This document shows positions 30,552-40,396 of a stretch of 64,000 bases of DNA, piece by piece. The position numbers were made by a program, and so were the translations under genes. The notes under the pieces were generated by a model. It did no database searches and had not been told where the DNA came from. It worked only from the letters and a program-made list of their open reading frames with translations. The stretch's first letter is position 1. The number at the start of each line of letters is the position of its first letter. The DNA is from Streptomyces sp. TRM49041 (GTDB lineage Bacteria > Actinomycetota > Actinomycetes > Streptomycetales > Streptomycetaceae): contig NZ_VSRY01000103.1 in NCBI RefSeq assembly GCF_008271805.1, positions 1-64,000 on the forward strand. Reading direction: 5' to 3'.

Positions 30552-33386
30552 TTACTCGTCCGACGCGGAGGGCGACGCGGCGGCCTTCGCCGCGGTCGCC
30601 TTCTTGGCCGCCGTCTTCGTCGCGGTCGTCGTCTTCTTGGCCGCGGCCTTCTTCGCCGCCGTCGTCTTCTTGGCCGCGGTCTTCTTGGCCGGCGCCTTCT
30701 TGGCCGCCGTCTTCTTGGCGGTCTTCTTCGCCGGGCCCTTCGCCCGCTTCTCGGCCAGCAGCTCGAACCCGCGCTCCGGCGTGATCGTCTCCACGCTGTC
30801 GCCGCTCCGCAGCGTCGCGTTCGTCTCGCCGTCGGTGACATACGGGCCGAAGCGGCCGTCCTTGACGACGACCGGGCGCTCGCTGACGGGGTCGGTGCCG
30901 AGCTCCTTCAGCGGGGGCTTCGCCGCCGCACGCCCGCGCGCCTTCGGCTGGGCGTAGATCGCGAGGGCCTCGTCCAGGGTGATGGTGAAGAGCTGGTCCT
31001 CGCGCTCCAGGGACCGCGAGTCCGTGCCCTTCTTCAGGTACGGGCCATAGCGGCCGTTCTGCGCGGTGATCTCGACGCCCTCGGCGTCCTTGCCCACGAC
31101 GCGCGGCAGCGACATCAGCTTGAGCGCTTCCTCCAGGGTCACCGTGTCGAGGGACATCGACTTGAAGAGGGAGGCCGTGCGCGGCTTCACCGCGTTCTTG
31201 CCGGTCTTCGGGGTGCCCTCGGGAAGGATCTCGGTGACGTACGGACCGTAGCGGCCGGCCTTGGCGACGATCATGTGGCCGGTCGCCGGGTCGTGGCCCA
31301 GCTCGAAGTCGCCGCTCGGCTTGGCGAGCAGCTCCTCCGCGTACTCCACGGACAGCTCGTCGGGCGCGAGGTCGTCCGGGACGTCGGCCCGCCGGTGGCC
31401 CTCCTCGTCCTTCACTCCACGCTCGATGTACGGGCCGTAGCGGCCGACGCGGAGCACGATGTCGTTGCCGACCGGGAAGGACGAGATCTCCCGCGCGTCG
31501 ATCGCGCCGAGGTCCGTGACCAGCTCCTTGAGGCCGCCGAGGTGGTCGCCGTCGCCGTTGCCCGCCTCCGCGGCGGCGCCCTCGCCGGCGCCCTCGCCGA
31601 AGTAGAAGCGCTTCAGCCACGGCACGGCCTGCGCCTCACCGCGCGCGATGCGGTCGAGGTCGTCCTCCATCTTCGCGGTGAAGTCGTAGTCGACGAGCCG
31701 GCCGAAGTGCTTCTCCAGCAGGTTGACGACGGCGAAGGAGAGGAAGGACGGGACGAGTGCCGTGCCCTTCTTGAAGACGTAGCCTCGCTCGAGGATCGTG
31801 CCGATGATCGACGCGTACGTCGACGGGCGGCCGATCTCGCGCTCCTCCAGCTCCTTGACCAGCGACGCCTCGGTGTAGCGCGCGGGCGGCTTGGTGGCGT
31901 GGCCGTCCGCCGTGATCTCCTCGGCGGTCAGCGCGTCGCCCTGGGCGACCTGCGGAAGCCGGCGCTCGCGGTCGTCGAGCTCGGCGTTCGGGTCGTCGGC
32001 CCCCTCCACATACGCCTTCATGAAGCCGTGGAAGGTGATCGTCTTGCCGGAGGCGCTGAACTCGGCGTCCCGGCCGTCGGCGGACCTGCCACCGATCTTG
32101 ACGGTGACGGAGTTGCCGACGGCGTCCTTCATCTGGGATGCGACGGTCCGCTTCCAGATCAGCTCGTACAGCTTGAACTGGTCACCGGTCAGGCCGGTCT
32201 CGGCGGGCGTGCGGAAACGATCACCCGAAGGGCGGATCGCCTCGTGCGCCTCCTGCGCGTTCTTGACCTTCCCGGCGTACGTACGCGGCGCGGCGGGCAG
32301 GTAGTCGGCGCCGTACAGCTGCGTGACCTGCGCACGGGCTGCTGCGACGGCCGTGTCGGACAGCGTCGTGGAGTCCGTACGCATATAGGTGATGAAGCCG
32401 TTCTCGTACAGCTTCTGCGCGATCTGCATCGTGGCCTTCGCGCCGAAGCCGAGCTTGCGGCTCGCCTCCTGCTGGAGGGTCGTGGTGCGGAACGGCGCGT
32501 ACGGGGAGCGGCGGTACGGCTTCGACTCGACCGAGCGGACGCTGAACGCCGTGTCGGCGAGCGCGGCGGCCAGGGCGCGGGCGTTCGCCTCGTCCAGGTG
32601 CAGGACCTGGTCGCTCTTGAGCCGTCCGTCGGGGCCGAAGTCACGGCCCTGGGCGACACGGCGGCCGTCCACGGTGCTCAGGCGGGCCGTGAGGGTCGAC
32701 GGGTCGGAGGTGTCGCCGGGGCGGCCGGTGCCGAAGATGCCGGTGAGGTCCCAGTACTCGGCGGAGCGGAAGGCGATGCGCTCGCGCTCACGCTCGACGA
32801 CGAGCCGGGTGGCGACGGACTGCACACGGCCGGCCGACAGCCGGGGCATGACCTTCTTCCACAGGACCGGCGAGACCTCGTAGCCGTACAGCCGGTCCAG
32901 GATGCGGCGGGTCTCCTGGGCGTCGACCATCCGCTGGTTCAGCTCGCGCGGGTTCGCCACGGCCTGCTGGATCGCGTCCTTGGTGATCTCGTGGAAGACC
33001 ATCCGGTGGACAGGGACCTTGGGCTTGAGGACCTCGAGGAGGTGCCAGGCGATGGCCTCGCCCTCGCGGTCCTCATCGGTGGCGAGGAAGAGTTCGTCGG
33101 ACTCGGCCAGCTGCTCCTTGAGCTTTCTGACCTGGGCCTTCTTGTCGGCGTTGACGACGTAGATCGGCTGGAAGTCGTGCTCGACGTCCACGCCGAGGCG
33201 GCGTACCTCGCCGGTGTACTTCTCGGGCACCTCCGCGGCGCCGTTCGGGAGGTCGCGGATGTGCCCGACGCTCGCCTCGACGACGTAGCCGGGGCCGAGG
33301 TAGCCCTTGATCGTCTTCGCCTTGGCAGGCGACTCGACGATGACGAGTCGGCGGCCGCCCTGTGCGGTCTCGCGTGTCGGGGACAA
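30552..33386 (-). CDS. topA: DNA topoisomerase I
   Basis: A type IA topoisomerase of 944 residues from TTG 33386 (SPTRETAQGGRRLVIVESPAKAK). It relaxes negative supercoils. The Toprim domain has VIVESPAKAKTIKGYLG and the acidic triad in TDEDREGEAIAW. The catalytic Tyr, near residue 333, is in FITYMRTDST. It lacks zinc fingers and instead carries four C-terminal beta-type modules (RYGPY repeats) and a Lys/Ala tail (KKTAKKTAAKK) typical of actinobacteria. A longer in-frame N-terminus to 33563 exists, but the TTG start matches known sequences. Confidence 0.95.
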   Translation of the reverse strand: MSPTRETAQGGRRLVIVESPAKAKTIKGYLGPGYVVEASVGHIRDLPNGAAEVPEKYTGEVRRLGVDVEHDFQPIYVVNADKKAQVRKLKEQLAESDELFLATDEDREGEAIAWHLLEVLKPKVPVHRMVFHEITKDAIQQAVANPRELNQRMVDAQETRRILDRLYGYEVSPVLWKKVMPRLSAGRVQSVATRLVVERERERIAFRSAEYWDLTGIFGTGRPGDTSDPSTLTARLSTVDGRRVAQGRDFGPDGRLKSDQVLHLDEANARALAAALADTAFSVRSVESKPYRRSPYAPFRTTTLQQEASRKLGFGAKATMQIAQKLYENGFITYMRTDSTTLSDTAVAAARAQVTQLYGADYLPAAPRTYAGKVKNAQEAHEAIRPSGDRFRTPAETGLTGDQFKLYELIWKRTVASQMKDAVGNSVTVKIGGRSADGRDAEFSASGKTITFHGFMKAYVEGADDPNAELDDRERRLPQVAQGDALTAEEITADGHATKPPARYTEASLVKELEEREIGRPSTYASIIGTILERGYVFKKGTALVPSFLSFAVVNLLEKHFGRLVDYDFTAKMEDDLDRIARGEAQAVPWLKRFYFGEGAGEGAAAEAGNGDGDHLGGLKELVTDLGAIDAREISSFPVGNDIVLRVGRYGPYIERGVKDEEGHRRADVPDDLAPDELSVEYAEELLAKPSGDFELGHDPATGHMIVAKAGRYGPYVTEILPEGTPKTGKNAVKPRTASLFKSMSLDTVTLEEALKLMSLPRVVGKDAEGVEITAQNGRYGPYLKKGTDSRSLEREDQLFTITLDEALAIYAQPKARGRAAAKPPLKELGTDPVSERPVVVKDGRFGPYVTDGETNATLRSGDSVETITPERGFELLAEKRAKGPAKKTAKKTAAKKAPAKKTAAKKTTAAKKAAAKKTTTATKTAAKKATAAKAAASPSASDE

Positions 33387-33799
33387 CTCTTCGCTCTTCT
33401 CTCCGGTCGGCGCTCGGTGGCATGTGCGGCGTGGCGCGGGCCCCGCCTGGGGCGCGCCCCGGGCACTGCGGGCACTGCGCCACGGCTGTGACGCTGCTGT
33501 CGCTGCGGAGTGTGACGGTACAACCCGCCCCCGTGTCAAACGGCGAAAGCCCGCAACGGCCACTCGAACGGTAACCCGACTTCTGGCATTCCTGCCGCCC
33601 GGACTCCCTTCATGGCGCGGAGCGCCACGTTCCGGCTACCGGTCTTCCACTCCCCATGTCCGAGCCGCGCCCGGCCCTCCGCCCCTCCTCTTCACCCCCG
33701 GTCCGCTCCTCTTCGCCCCCCGGGTCCGCGCGCCGAGGTCCTGGTCCCCGGGCGCGTCGGCGGTCCTGCGCGGGGCTCCGGGCGGGCGGAAGCCACCGG
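33387..33799. other. Non-coding upstream region of topA
   Basis: A 413-base gap between topA and the small membrane protein gene, both on the minus strand. A perfect TTGACA (minus strand, 33539-33534) is a candidate -35 for topA, but no convincing -10 was fixed at the right spacing. Supercoiling-sensitive control of topA is known in Streptomyces. Open frames on both strands show poor codon bias and were not called. Confidence 0.45.
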
Positions 33800-33997
33800 T
33801 CAGATTCGACCGAAGCACCACACGCCGAGGGAGAGGAACACGACACCGGACGCGATGGCGAACGCGACGGCTGTGGCCGGGCTCACCCCGTGCGCCACCG
33901 GTGCGCGATGCATCACACGAGCCGCCGTCCACACCAGCAGCCCAGCGCCGAAGATCGTGAACGCCGCCCCGGCGAAGATGGCCGGTCCGCTCTCCAT
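33800..33997 (-). CDS. Small membrane protein
   Basis: A 65-residue protein with two membrane helices, at about residues 5-24 (PAIFAGAAFTIFGAGLLVWT) and 42-60 (TAVAFAIASGVVFLSLGVW), joined by a basic loop. ATG 33997. Neighbours are topA and a methyltransferase. Similar tiny proteins are common in Streptomyces, but no function is known. Confidence 0.65.
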   Translation of the reverse strand: MESGPAIFAGAAFTIFGAGLLVWTAARVMHRAPVAHGVSPATAVAFAIASGVVFLSLGVWCFGRI

Positions 33998-34176
33998 GCC
34001 GTACCCCGTTCCGTCCCGTACTCCCGCTCCTCGGGTCCCCGCACTGCGGCGCGCGATTCGCCGGCCGCGGGCGGGTGTCCCCCGAGGGCGAGGCTGGCAC
34101 CTCCGGGCGTCGGGAGCGCGAATTGCGGGTGAACGGCGCGGGGCCCGACGTCGCCGTTCACCCGCCCGGCGTCGTC

Positions 34177-35700
34177 TCAGCCCCGCGACCGGGTGCCCGC
34201 CGGCTCCAGGAAGCCCTCCTCCACGAGGAGCCGGATGGCCTGCGGGGTGCGGTCGCGCAGCAGGACAGGGTCCTCGCCCGTCAGCTGGGCGATGGCGTCC
34301 AGGATCCGGCCGGCGCTGAGGGTGCCGTCGCAGACGCCCGCGAAGCCGGCACCGACCGTGTCGACCTTGGTCGCTCGGCGCATGCCGCGGTTCTGCCGCA
34401 GGATGACGTGCTCGGGATCCTCGGCGCCGGGCAGCCCGACCTGTTCCTGCATCACCTCGGGCGCCAGCGCGAAGTGGTCGGCGAGCAGGGCGGCGTCGTC
34501 CCGTGTCCGCAGATAGTCCTGGCGGGCGAAGTGTGCCTTCACGGTCTCTCCGAGCGGCTGCTCGACGGGGTGCGGCCACTCCTCGACGGTGATCGACGGC
34601 GACTCCGTGCCGGACTTCCGCAGCGTGATCCAGCCGAAGCCGATCGCCCTGGTCTTGCGCGCCTCGAACTCGTCCAGCCACGCCTCGTACCGGGCCGCGT
34701 ACTCCTCCGGAGCCTCCCGGTGGTCACCGGCGTCCCGGAGCCACAACTCCGTGTACTGCGTCACGTCCTGGACCTCGCGCTGTACGATCCACGCGTCGCA
34801 GCCGTGCGGCACCCATGAGCGGACCCGCTCCTGCCACTCCTCGCCCTCGACGTGCTGCCAGTTGGCCAGGAACTGCGCATACCCCCCTTCGTTGAGCCGC
34901 TCCCCCGCCTGCTGGACGAGCGTGCGGCACAGGTCGTCGCCACCCATCCCGCCGTCCCGGTAGGTCAGCCGCGCGCCGGGCGAGATGACGAACGGCGGGT
35001 TCGACACGATCAGGTCGTATGTCTCCGACCCGACCGGCTCGAACAGCGAACCGGCCCGCAGGTCCGCCTCCGGCGCCCCGGACAGCGCGAGCGTCAGCCG
35101 CGTGAACTCCAGCGCCCGCGGGTTCAGGTCGGTCGCCGTCACACGGGTGGCGTGCTGCGTGGCGTGCAGCGCCTGGATGCCGGAGCCCGTGCCGATGTCG
35201 AGCGCCGAGCCCACAGGCGTCCGTACGGTGAGACCGGCGAGCGTGGTGGACGCGCCGCCGACACCGAGGACGACTCGCTCGCCCCGGCCGCCCGCCCCGC
35301 CGGCGCCGCCCACGGCGCAGCCGAGGTCCGAGACGATGAACCAGTCCTGGCCCTCGGGCCCGCCGTACGGCCGGACGTCGACCGCGGCGCGGACGTCGTC
35401 GCCGTCCCGTATCACCCACCCGCCGGCGAGCGCCTCGTCCAGCGGAAGCGCGGCACGCACCCGCTCGTACGGCACGGGCTGCTGGAGCAGGAACAGCCGG
35501 ACGAGCGTGTCCAGCCCCCCGTCCCCACGGGTGGCGCGCAGGGCGGGCACCGACTCGCTGCGGGCGAGGGCGGCGTAGGCGGGCGCTCCGAGCCGGTCGA
35601 GCAGCCCGTCGGCGGTGAAGTCGGCGGCGAGGAGGGCGGCGCGCAGGCGATCGGCATGATCGGGCACCGGAAGGCTGGTGGTCAGGCTGGTCGTACTCAC
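34177..35700 (-). CDS. SAM-dependent methyltransferase (HemK/RsmC-like)
   Basis: A 507-residue class I methyltransferase starting at GTG 35700 (STTSLTTSLPVPDHADRL). The SAM-binding motif I is ALDIGTGSGIQALH, motif II is TATDLNPRALEF, and the catalytic NPPF motif sits in LIVSNPPFVIS, which marks N-methylation of nucleobases or Gln. The flanking N- and C-terminal domains (about 1-150 and 330-507) lack a known catalytic signature. Substrate is unknown, rRNA being the most likely. It sits in the conserved block between topA and hppA. Confidence 0.85.
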   Translation of the reverse strand: MSTTSLTTSLPVPDHADRLRAALLAADFTADGLLDRLGAPAYAALARSESVPALRATRGDGGLDTLVRLFLLQQPVPYERVRAALPLDEALAGGWVIRDGDDVRAAVDVRPYGGPEGQDWFIVSDLGCAVGGAGGAGGRGERVVLGVGGASTTLAGLTVRTPVGSALDIGTGSGIQALHATQHATRVTATDLNPRALEFTRLTLALSGAPEADLRAGSLFEPVGSETYDLIVSNPPFVISPGARLTYRDGGMGGDDLCRTLVQQAGERLNEGGYAQFLANWQHVEGEEWQERVRSWVPHGCDAWIVQREVQDVTQYTELWLRDAGDHREAPEEYAARYEAWLDEFEARKTRAIGFGWITLRKSGTESPSITVEEWPHPVEQPLGETVKAHFARQDYLRTRDDAALLADHFALAPEVMQEQVGLPGAEDPEHVILRQNRGMRRATKVDTVGAGFAGVCDGTLSAGRILDAIAQLTGEDPVLLRDRTPQAIRLLVEEGFLEPAGTRSRG

Positions 35701-35834
35701 ATGCTCATTGTGACCGCCGCCACGGACATGCGGCGAACGGCCCGGCTTCCCTGTGGATAACCGGACCGTACGTGTACCGCGTACCGCTGCTCGGGCCTCT
35801 GCCCGGACCGCTGCTCGGGCCTCCGCTCGGGCCC

Positions 35835-36494
35835 CTACTCGGATTTGCCGCTCGCCGAAGCGGAGGCAGCGGCGGAGGCGGGCGCCGACGCGGGCGCGGA
35901 CGCACCGGGCTTCGCCGCCGGGCCGCTCGTCGCCGTCGGCGCGGCGGCGCGCTTGGGCTTCTGGCAGCCGGGCTGCCGGGTCATCGCCTTGCCCAGTTCG
36001 CCGGACTGGAGCTTGGCCAGTGCGTCCTGGTCCATCTTCTCGATCTTCTTCAGCCCGTCCGCGACGCCCTGCAGGCCGTCCGCGAACTTCTGCTGGTCCT
36101 TGGCGTCGAGGGCGTCGACCTGCTTCTTCAGGCGCTCGTAGGCGGCCGCGGTGTCGTTGAGCTCCTTGACCGCGTCCTGCTGGAGCTTCTCGCCGTTCTC
36201 GACGGGCGGGACACCGGCGCTCTGTACCGCCTTGGCGAGCGCCCTGTCGGTGTCCGCGATCTCCTGGAACGCCTTCGAGTCCGCCGCCTGGACGTCCGCG
36301 GGCTTGCCGTCCGCGGCGGTCGAGATGATGGTCTGCTGGGCGTCGACCCGCTTCTGGATCTGCGATTGCGCCTGGTCGCAGAACGTCTTCGCCCAGGCGT
36401 CCACCTTGCCTTCGTCGACGCCGTCGGTGCAGCCCGACAGCGCGAGTACCAGCACCGCACCGCCGGACAGCGCGGCTGCAAGCTTCTTGTTCAC
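35835..36494 (-). CDS. Small lipoprotein with helical domain
   Basis: A 219-residue lipoprotein from GTG 36494. The signal peptide (NKKLAAALSGGAVLVLALSGC) ends at a good lipobox, LSGC. A long helical region (KAVQSAGVPPVENGEKLQQDA; EKMDQDALAKLQSGELGKAM) follows, then an Ala/Pro/Ser-rich tail. Two Cys outside the lipobox (FCDQ and PGCQKP) could pair. Cell-surface location is likely; function is unknown. Confidence 0.72.
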   Translation of the reverse strand: MNKKLAAALSGGAVLVLALSGCTDGVDEGKVDAWAKTFCDQAQSQIQKRVDAQQTIISTAADGKPADVQAADSKAFQEIADTDRALAKAVQSAGVPPVENGEKLQQDAVKELNDTAAAYERLKKQVDALDAKDQQKFADGLQGVADGLKKIEKMDQDALAKLQSGELGKAMTRQPGCQKPKRAAAPTATSGPAAKPGASAPASAPASAAASASASGKSE

Positions 36495-36707
36495 CGAATT
36501 GGTCCCTTCCAAGGCTCTCGGCCCCGGAACATACACGCCAAGTGGGCGACAATCGCATGCCGAGCGACCGTTCTGTCCGATTTTGTAGCCGTTTGAACCA
36601 AGGGAGAGAAGGCTCACCGTGTCGGGTGCCGCGCCCCGCGGACAGGACATCACCGTGCCCTGCCCGCAGAGCGCCTGCCAGGCGTCATGTCGTGTTGCCG
36701 GCAGACC

Positions 36708-39104
36708 TCACTGGACGGGCGTCGCCTCGTCCGGTGGGCCCGGGACACGCCGGGGCGTGTCATCGTCGTCCCCGGCGACTGTGCGCCGCTTGGACACGTA
36801 CACCGCCGCGACGATCACGACGATCGCGACGGTCGCCACCACGGCCCGTACACCCGGGCTCGCGTCGTCGCCGTAGCCGAACTGGACGACGGCGGGCGCG
36901 ATGAGCAGCGCCACCAGGTTCATGACCTTGAGCAGCGGGTTGATCGCCGGCCCGGCGGTGTCCTTGAAGGGGTCGCCGACCGTGTCTCCGATGACGGTGG
37001 CGGCGTGGGCCTCGCTGCCCTTGCCGCCGTGGTGTCCGTCCTCGACGAGCTTCTTGGCGTTGTCCCAGGCGCCGCCCGAGTTGGCCAGGAAGATCGCCAT
37101 CAGGAGGCCGGTGCCGATCGCCCCGGCCAGGTACGAGCCGAGTGCGCCGACGCCGAGGGTGAAGCCGACCGCGATGGGCGCCATCACGGCGAGCAGGCCG
37201 GGTGTCGCCAGTTCACGCAGGGCGTCCTTGGTGCAGATGTCGACGACGCGCCCGTACTCCGGCTTCTCGCTGTAGTCCATGATCCCCGGGTGTTCGCGGA
37301 ACTGGCGCCGCACCTCGTAGACCACCGATCCGGCCGACCGCGACACGGCGCTGATGGCCAGTCCGGAGAAGAGGAAGACGACCGCGGCTCCGAGGATGAG
37401 ACCCACGAGGTTGTTGGGCTGCGAGATGTCCATGCTGAGGGTCAGTTCGGTGGCCCTGGCCCCCACGTCGGCGACGGCGGTGGCGATGGCGTCCCGGTAC
37501 GAGCCGAAGAGCGCCGCTGCGGCGAGGACCGCCGTGGCGATGGCGATGCCCTTGGTGATGGCCTTGGTGGTGTTGCCGACCGCGTCGAGGTCGGTGAGCA
37601 CCTGGGCGCCGGCACCCTGGACGTCGCCGGACATCTCGGCGATGCCCTGCGCGTTGTCGGAGACGGGACCGAAGGTGTCCATGGCGACGATCACGCCGAC
37701 GGTGGTGAGCAGGCCGGTGCCGGCGAGGGCGACGGCGAACAGCGCGAGCGTGATCGACGTGCCGCCGAGCAGGAAGGCACCGTAGACGGCGAGGCCGATC
37801 AGCAGGGCGGTATAGACGGCGGACTCCAGGCCGAGGGAGACGCCCGCGAGGATGACGGTGGCCGGGCCGGTCAGGGACGACTTCCCGATGTCCTTCACCG
37901 GGCGCCTGCCGGGCTCGGTGAAGTAGCCGGTCAGTTGCTGAATCAGCGCCGCGAGGACGATGCCGATCGCGACGGCGACGAGCGCCAGGACACGCGGGTC
38001 GCCGCTGTGCGCCTGGATGGCGGTGTCGGTGACGCCCTCCAGCTCGGCGTAGGTGGCGGGCAGGTAGATGTAGGCGGCCGCCGCGACCAGGGCGAGGGAG
38101 ATGACCGCGGAGATGAAGAAGCCGCGGTTGATCGCCGTCATCCCGCTGCGGTCGGCGCGCCGCGGCGCGACCGCGAAGATGCCGATCATCGCGGTGACGA
38201 CGCCGATCGCCGGCACGATCAGGGGGAAGGCGAGGCCGAGGTCGCCGAAGGCCGCCGTGCCGAGGATGAGTGCGGCGACCAGCATGACGGCGTACGACTC
38301 GAAGAGGTCGGCGGCCATACCCGCGCAGTCGCCGACGTTGTCGCCGACGTTGTCGGCGATGGTGGCGGCGTTGCGCGGATCGTCTTCGGGGATGCCCTGC
38401 TCGACCTTGCCGACGAGGTCCGCCCCGACGTCGGCGGCCTTGGTGAAGATGCCGCCGCCGACTCGCATGAACATGGCGATGAGGGCGGCGCCGAGACCGA
38501 AGCCCTCCAGGACCTTGGGCGCGTCGGCCGCGTAGACCAGGACGACGCAGGACGCGCCGAGCAGTCCGAGGCCGACGGTGAACATGCCGACCACGCCGCC
38601 CGTACGGAAAGCGATCTTCATTGCCTTGTGCGAAACCGCCGTCAGATCTTTTTCCGGTTCACCAGGGGCCGGGGTCGCTTCACGCGCCGCCGCCGCCACG
38701 CGGACATTGCTGCGTACGGCGAGTCGCATGCCGATGTATCCGGTGACGGCCGAGAAAAGCGCGCCGACGAGGAAGAAGAGAGAGCGCCCCGCGCGCTCCG
38801 ACCAGTTGTCGGCCGGCAGCAGCATGAGGAGGAAGAACACGACAACCGCGAAGACCGCCACGGTCCGCAGCTGCCGGGCCAGATAGGCGTTGGCGCCTTC
38901 CTGGACGGCGGCCGCGATCTTTTTCATGGATTCGGTGCCTTCACCGGCGGCCAGCACCTGCCGTACGAGCAGCTGGGCGACGATCAGGGCGATCAGCGCC
39001 ACGGCCGCGATGACGATCACGATGATCCGGTTCTCTTCGGTGAGAACCGCGGCGGCGAGTGAGATCGAGTCGTAGGACTGCTGTGGGTCGAGGAGCCCCG
39101 CCAT
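36708..39104 (-). CDS. hppA: Membrane-bound proton-pumping pyrophosphatase
   Basis: A 798-residue integral membrane pyrophosphatase with about 16 helices that couples pyrophosphate hydrolysis to proton export. The substrate site is formed by DVGADLVGKVE and DNVGDNVGDCAG, with a second set near GDTVGDPFKDTAGP. GNTTKAITKG carries Lys where K+-dependent enzymes have Ala, so this is the K+-independent type. The C-terminal tail is acidic. ATG 39104 follows AAGGAGG. A good -10 (TACAAT) lies about 40 bases upstream. It is next to the bldG locus as in S. coelicolor. Confidence 0.96.
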   Translation of the reverse strand: MAGLLDPQQSYDSISLAAAVLTEENRIIVIVIAAVALIALIVAQLLVRQVLAAGEGTESMKKIAAAVQEGANAYLARQLRTVAVFAVVVFFLLMLLPADNWSERAGRSLFFLVGALFSAVTGYIGMRLAVRSNVRVAAAAREATPAPGEPEKDLTAVSHKAMKIAFRTGGVVGMFTVGLGLLGASCVVLVYAADAPKVLEGFGLGAALIAMFMRVGGGIFTKAADVGADLVGKVEQGIPEDDPRNAATIADNVGDNVGDCAGMAADLFESYAVMLVAALILGTAAFGDLGLAFPLIVPAIGVVTAMIGIFAVAPRRADRSGMTAINRGFFISAVISLALVAAAAYIYLPATYAELEGVTDTAIQAHSGDPRVLALVAVAIGIVLAALIQQLTGYFTEPGRRPVKDIGKSSLTGPATVILAGVSLGLESAVYTALLIGLAVYGAFLLGGTSITLALFAVALAGTGLLTTVGVIVAMDTFGPVSDNAQGIAEMSGDVQGAGAQVLTDLDAVGNTTKAITKGIAIATAVLAAAALFGSYRDAIATAVADVGARATELTLSMDISQPNNLVGLILGAAVVFLFSGLAISAVSRSAGSVVYEVRRQFREHPGIMDYSEKPEYGRVVDICTKDALRELATPGLLAVMAPIAVGFTLGVGALGSYLAGAIGTGLLMAIFLANSGGAWDNAKKLVEDGHHGGKGSEAHAATVIGDTVGDPFKDTAGPAINPLLKVMNLVALLIAPAVVQFGYGDDASPGVRAVVATVAIVVIVAAVYVSKRRTVAGDDDDTPRRVPGPPDEATPVQ

Positions 39105-39141
39105 TCGTCCTCCTTGACGTCAGAGCTCAAGATGTGGACGG

Positions 39142-39147
39142 ATTGTA
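39142..39147 (-). promoter_or_regulatory. Putative -10 box of hppA
   Basis: TACAAT on the minus strand, about 38 bases upstream of ATG 39104 and followed by the AAGGAGG site. A -35 of TTTTGA/TGTTTT type at 15-17 bases is only weakly matched. Confidence 0.45.
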
Positions 39148-39291
39148 GGGAGCGGAACCCGATCAAAACAGGGCGCCGAAGAACAGAATTGACCGGGGCT
39201 GGCCGGTCGGCAAATGATCGATTACTGAAAATCACTCGGACGCAGTAATGGGATAGGGGCATTGACCCCGGTTCGAAGATCCGAGGAAATG

Positions 39292-39313
39292 AAAAAGACC
39301 CTGCTCAGCAGGG
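39292..39313 (-). terminator. Terminator of the anti-sigma gene
   Basis: On the minus strand CCCTG-CTGAG-CAGGG is followed by TCTTTTT, an intrinsic terminator placed between the anti-sigma gene and hppA, so hppA has separate transcription. Confidence 0.7.
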
Positions 39314-39347
39314 CCTTGGGAGAGGCTTACGGGGCGGGTGTGAGCCG

Positions 39348-39806
39348 TCAGACGCGTTCCGCGGAACCCGTCCTCGGCCAGCTCATCCGAATGATGCCAC
39401 CGAGCTCTCCGGCTGATACCTCTACGTCGTCGACGAGGCCGCTGATCACCGCGAGGCCCATCTGGTCCTCGCCCTCCGCGTCGTCGAAGCCCTCCGCGGG
39501 CGCTCCGCTGCGTGCGCCGGGTACGCCTGCGGCGTCCGCGGCCGCGACTCCGGCACCGGGGACCTCGTCGCCGACCTCGATGGAGAACGCCTTCTCCTCC
39601 TCGCTCAGCAGTACGCGCACGGGGGCGGTGACGCCGTTGCTGCGGTGCAGCCCGACGGCGCGGGAGCACGCCTCACCGACGGCGAGCCTGACCTCGTCCA
39701 GCACTGCTTCGTCGACGCCGGCCCTGCGCGCTACGGCGGCCGCCACCAGTCGGGCGGTCCTGACGTGCTCGGGCTGGGCGCTGAAGCGGAGTTCAACGGT
39801 GGCCAT
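39348..39806 (-). CDS. RsbW-type anti-sigma factor, BldG partner candidate
   Basis: A 152-residue GHKL ATPase-family protein (MATVELRFSAQPEHVRTARL; N box RLAVGEACSRAVGLHR). The loop between N and G2 boxes is long and Ala/Gly-rich (GVPGARSGAPAEGF), and the family's usual G1 DxGxG motif is not obvious, reading VGDEVPGAG. In S. coelicolor the gene after bldG encodes an anti-sigma factor that the anti-anti-sigma factor BldG controls. The same order here supports this role. ATG 39806. An intrinsic terminator follows. Confidence 0.85.
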   Translation of the reverse strand: MATVELRFSAQPEHVRTARLVAAAVARRAGVDEAVLDEVRLAVGEACSRAVGLHRSNGVTAPVRVLLSEEEKAFSIEVGDEVPGAGVAAADAAGVPGARSGAPAEGFDDAEGEDQMGLAVISGLVDDVEVSAGELGGIIRMSWPRTGSAERV

Positions 39807-40396
39807 GCGGGTCCCCCTCGGGCATACGAGCGTGCATCCCAGCGGCCCCGGGCGGGCTGCCCGGCACCCCTGCCGTTTCCACCGGACGTTCCTGAGCCAA
39901 CCCGGCACATCCGGCCCAACCAAGAAGCGCGAGGCCCACAGACGGCCTCGCGGACCTCGCCTCCCAGGGCGCGCGCCCGGGAGGCCTGTAAGGCCCTGTA
40001 AGGCCCTGCGGAGCCCCCGGGTGAGCGACGGTCCCCCGGAACTCCACACCGCCGGTTCAGGCCCTCACGGGCCTCTCCCCGGCCTCTGCAGGCCCTTCCG
40101 TGCCTCGGCGCCTCCGAAGTCGGAGCCCTGGACAGGCCCTCGGCCTCCAGGGGCCTCGGCCGTCAAGACCTCGGCCGCGCCGTCCTTCGGGGCGGCCAGG
40201 CTCGTGGAACCTGGGTGGCTCCCAGGAGCCTGTGCCCCTCGGCGTCTTCCCCGGGCACCGACGGAGACCGTCGGCGCGCCGGACCGGCCGCCACCCGACG
40301 GTCCTCGGATCCTGCAGGACCGCCGAGCCGCCGGGGTGCCGTGAGCGGGTCCTCGGGGCCTGCGCCCCGGTTACCCCGAACGGCCCCCGGTCAGGG
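39807..40396. other. 590-base spacer between bldG and the anti-sigma gene
   Basis: Unusually long gap inside a normally compact bldG locus. It is very GC-rich with many inverted repeats (e.g. around 39957-39982, CTCCCAGGGCGCGCGCCCGGGAG) and short direct repeats (GGCCCTGTAA twice near 39990-40005). Open frames through it lack coding bias on inspection. It may hold processing or attenuation structures, or a second promoter for the anti-sigma gene. Confidence 0.5.

Noticed and set aside
33387..33563. A longer N-terminus for topoisomerase I
   Set aside because: The extra residues lack family resemblance; TTG 33386 gives the usual start before the Toprim domain.
36495..36707. A small + strand gene between the lipoprotein and hppA genes
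   Set aside because: The candidate frame opens within the lipoprotein upstream region and continues through hppA antisense without coding bias.
39807..40396. A CRISPR array or tandem repeat gene
   Set aside because: Repeats are short, unevenly spaced and partly palindromic; there are no unique spacers of constant length.
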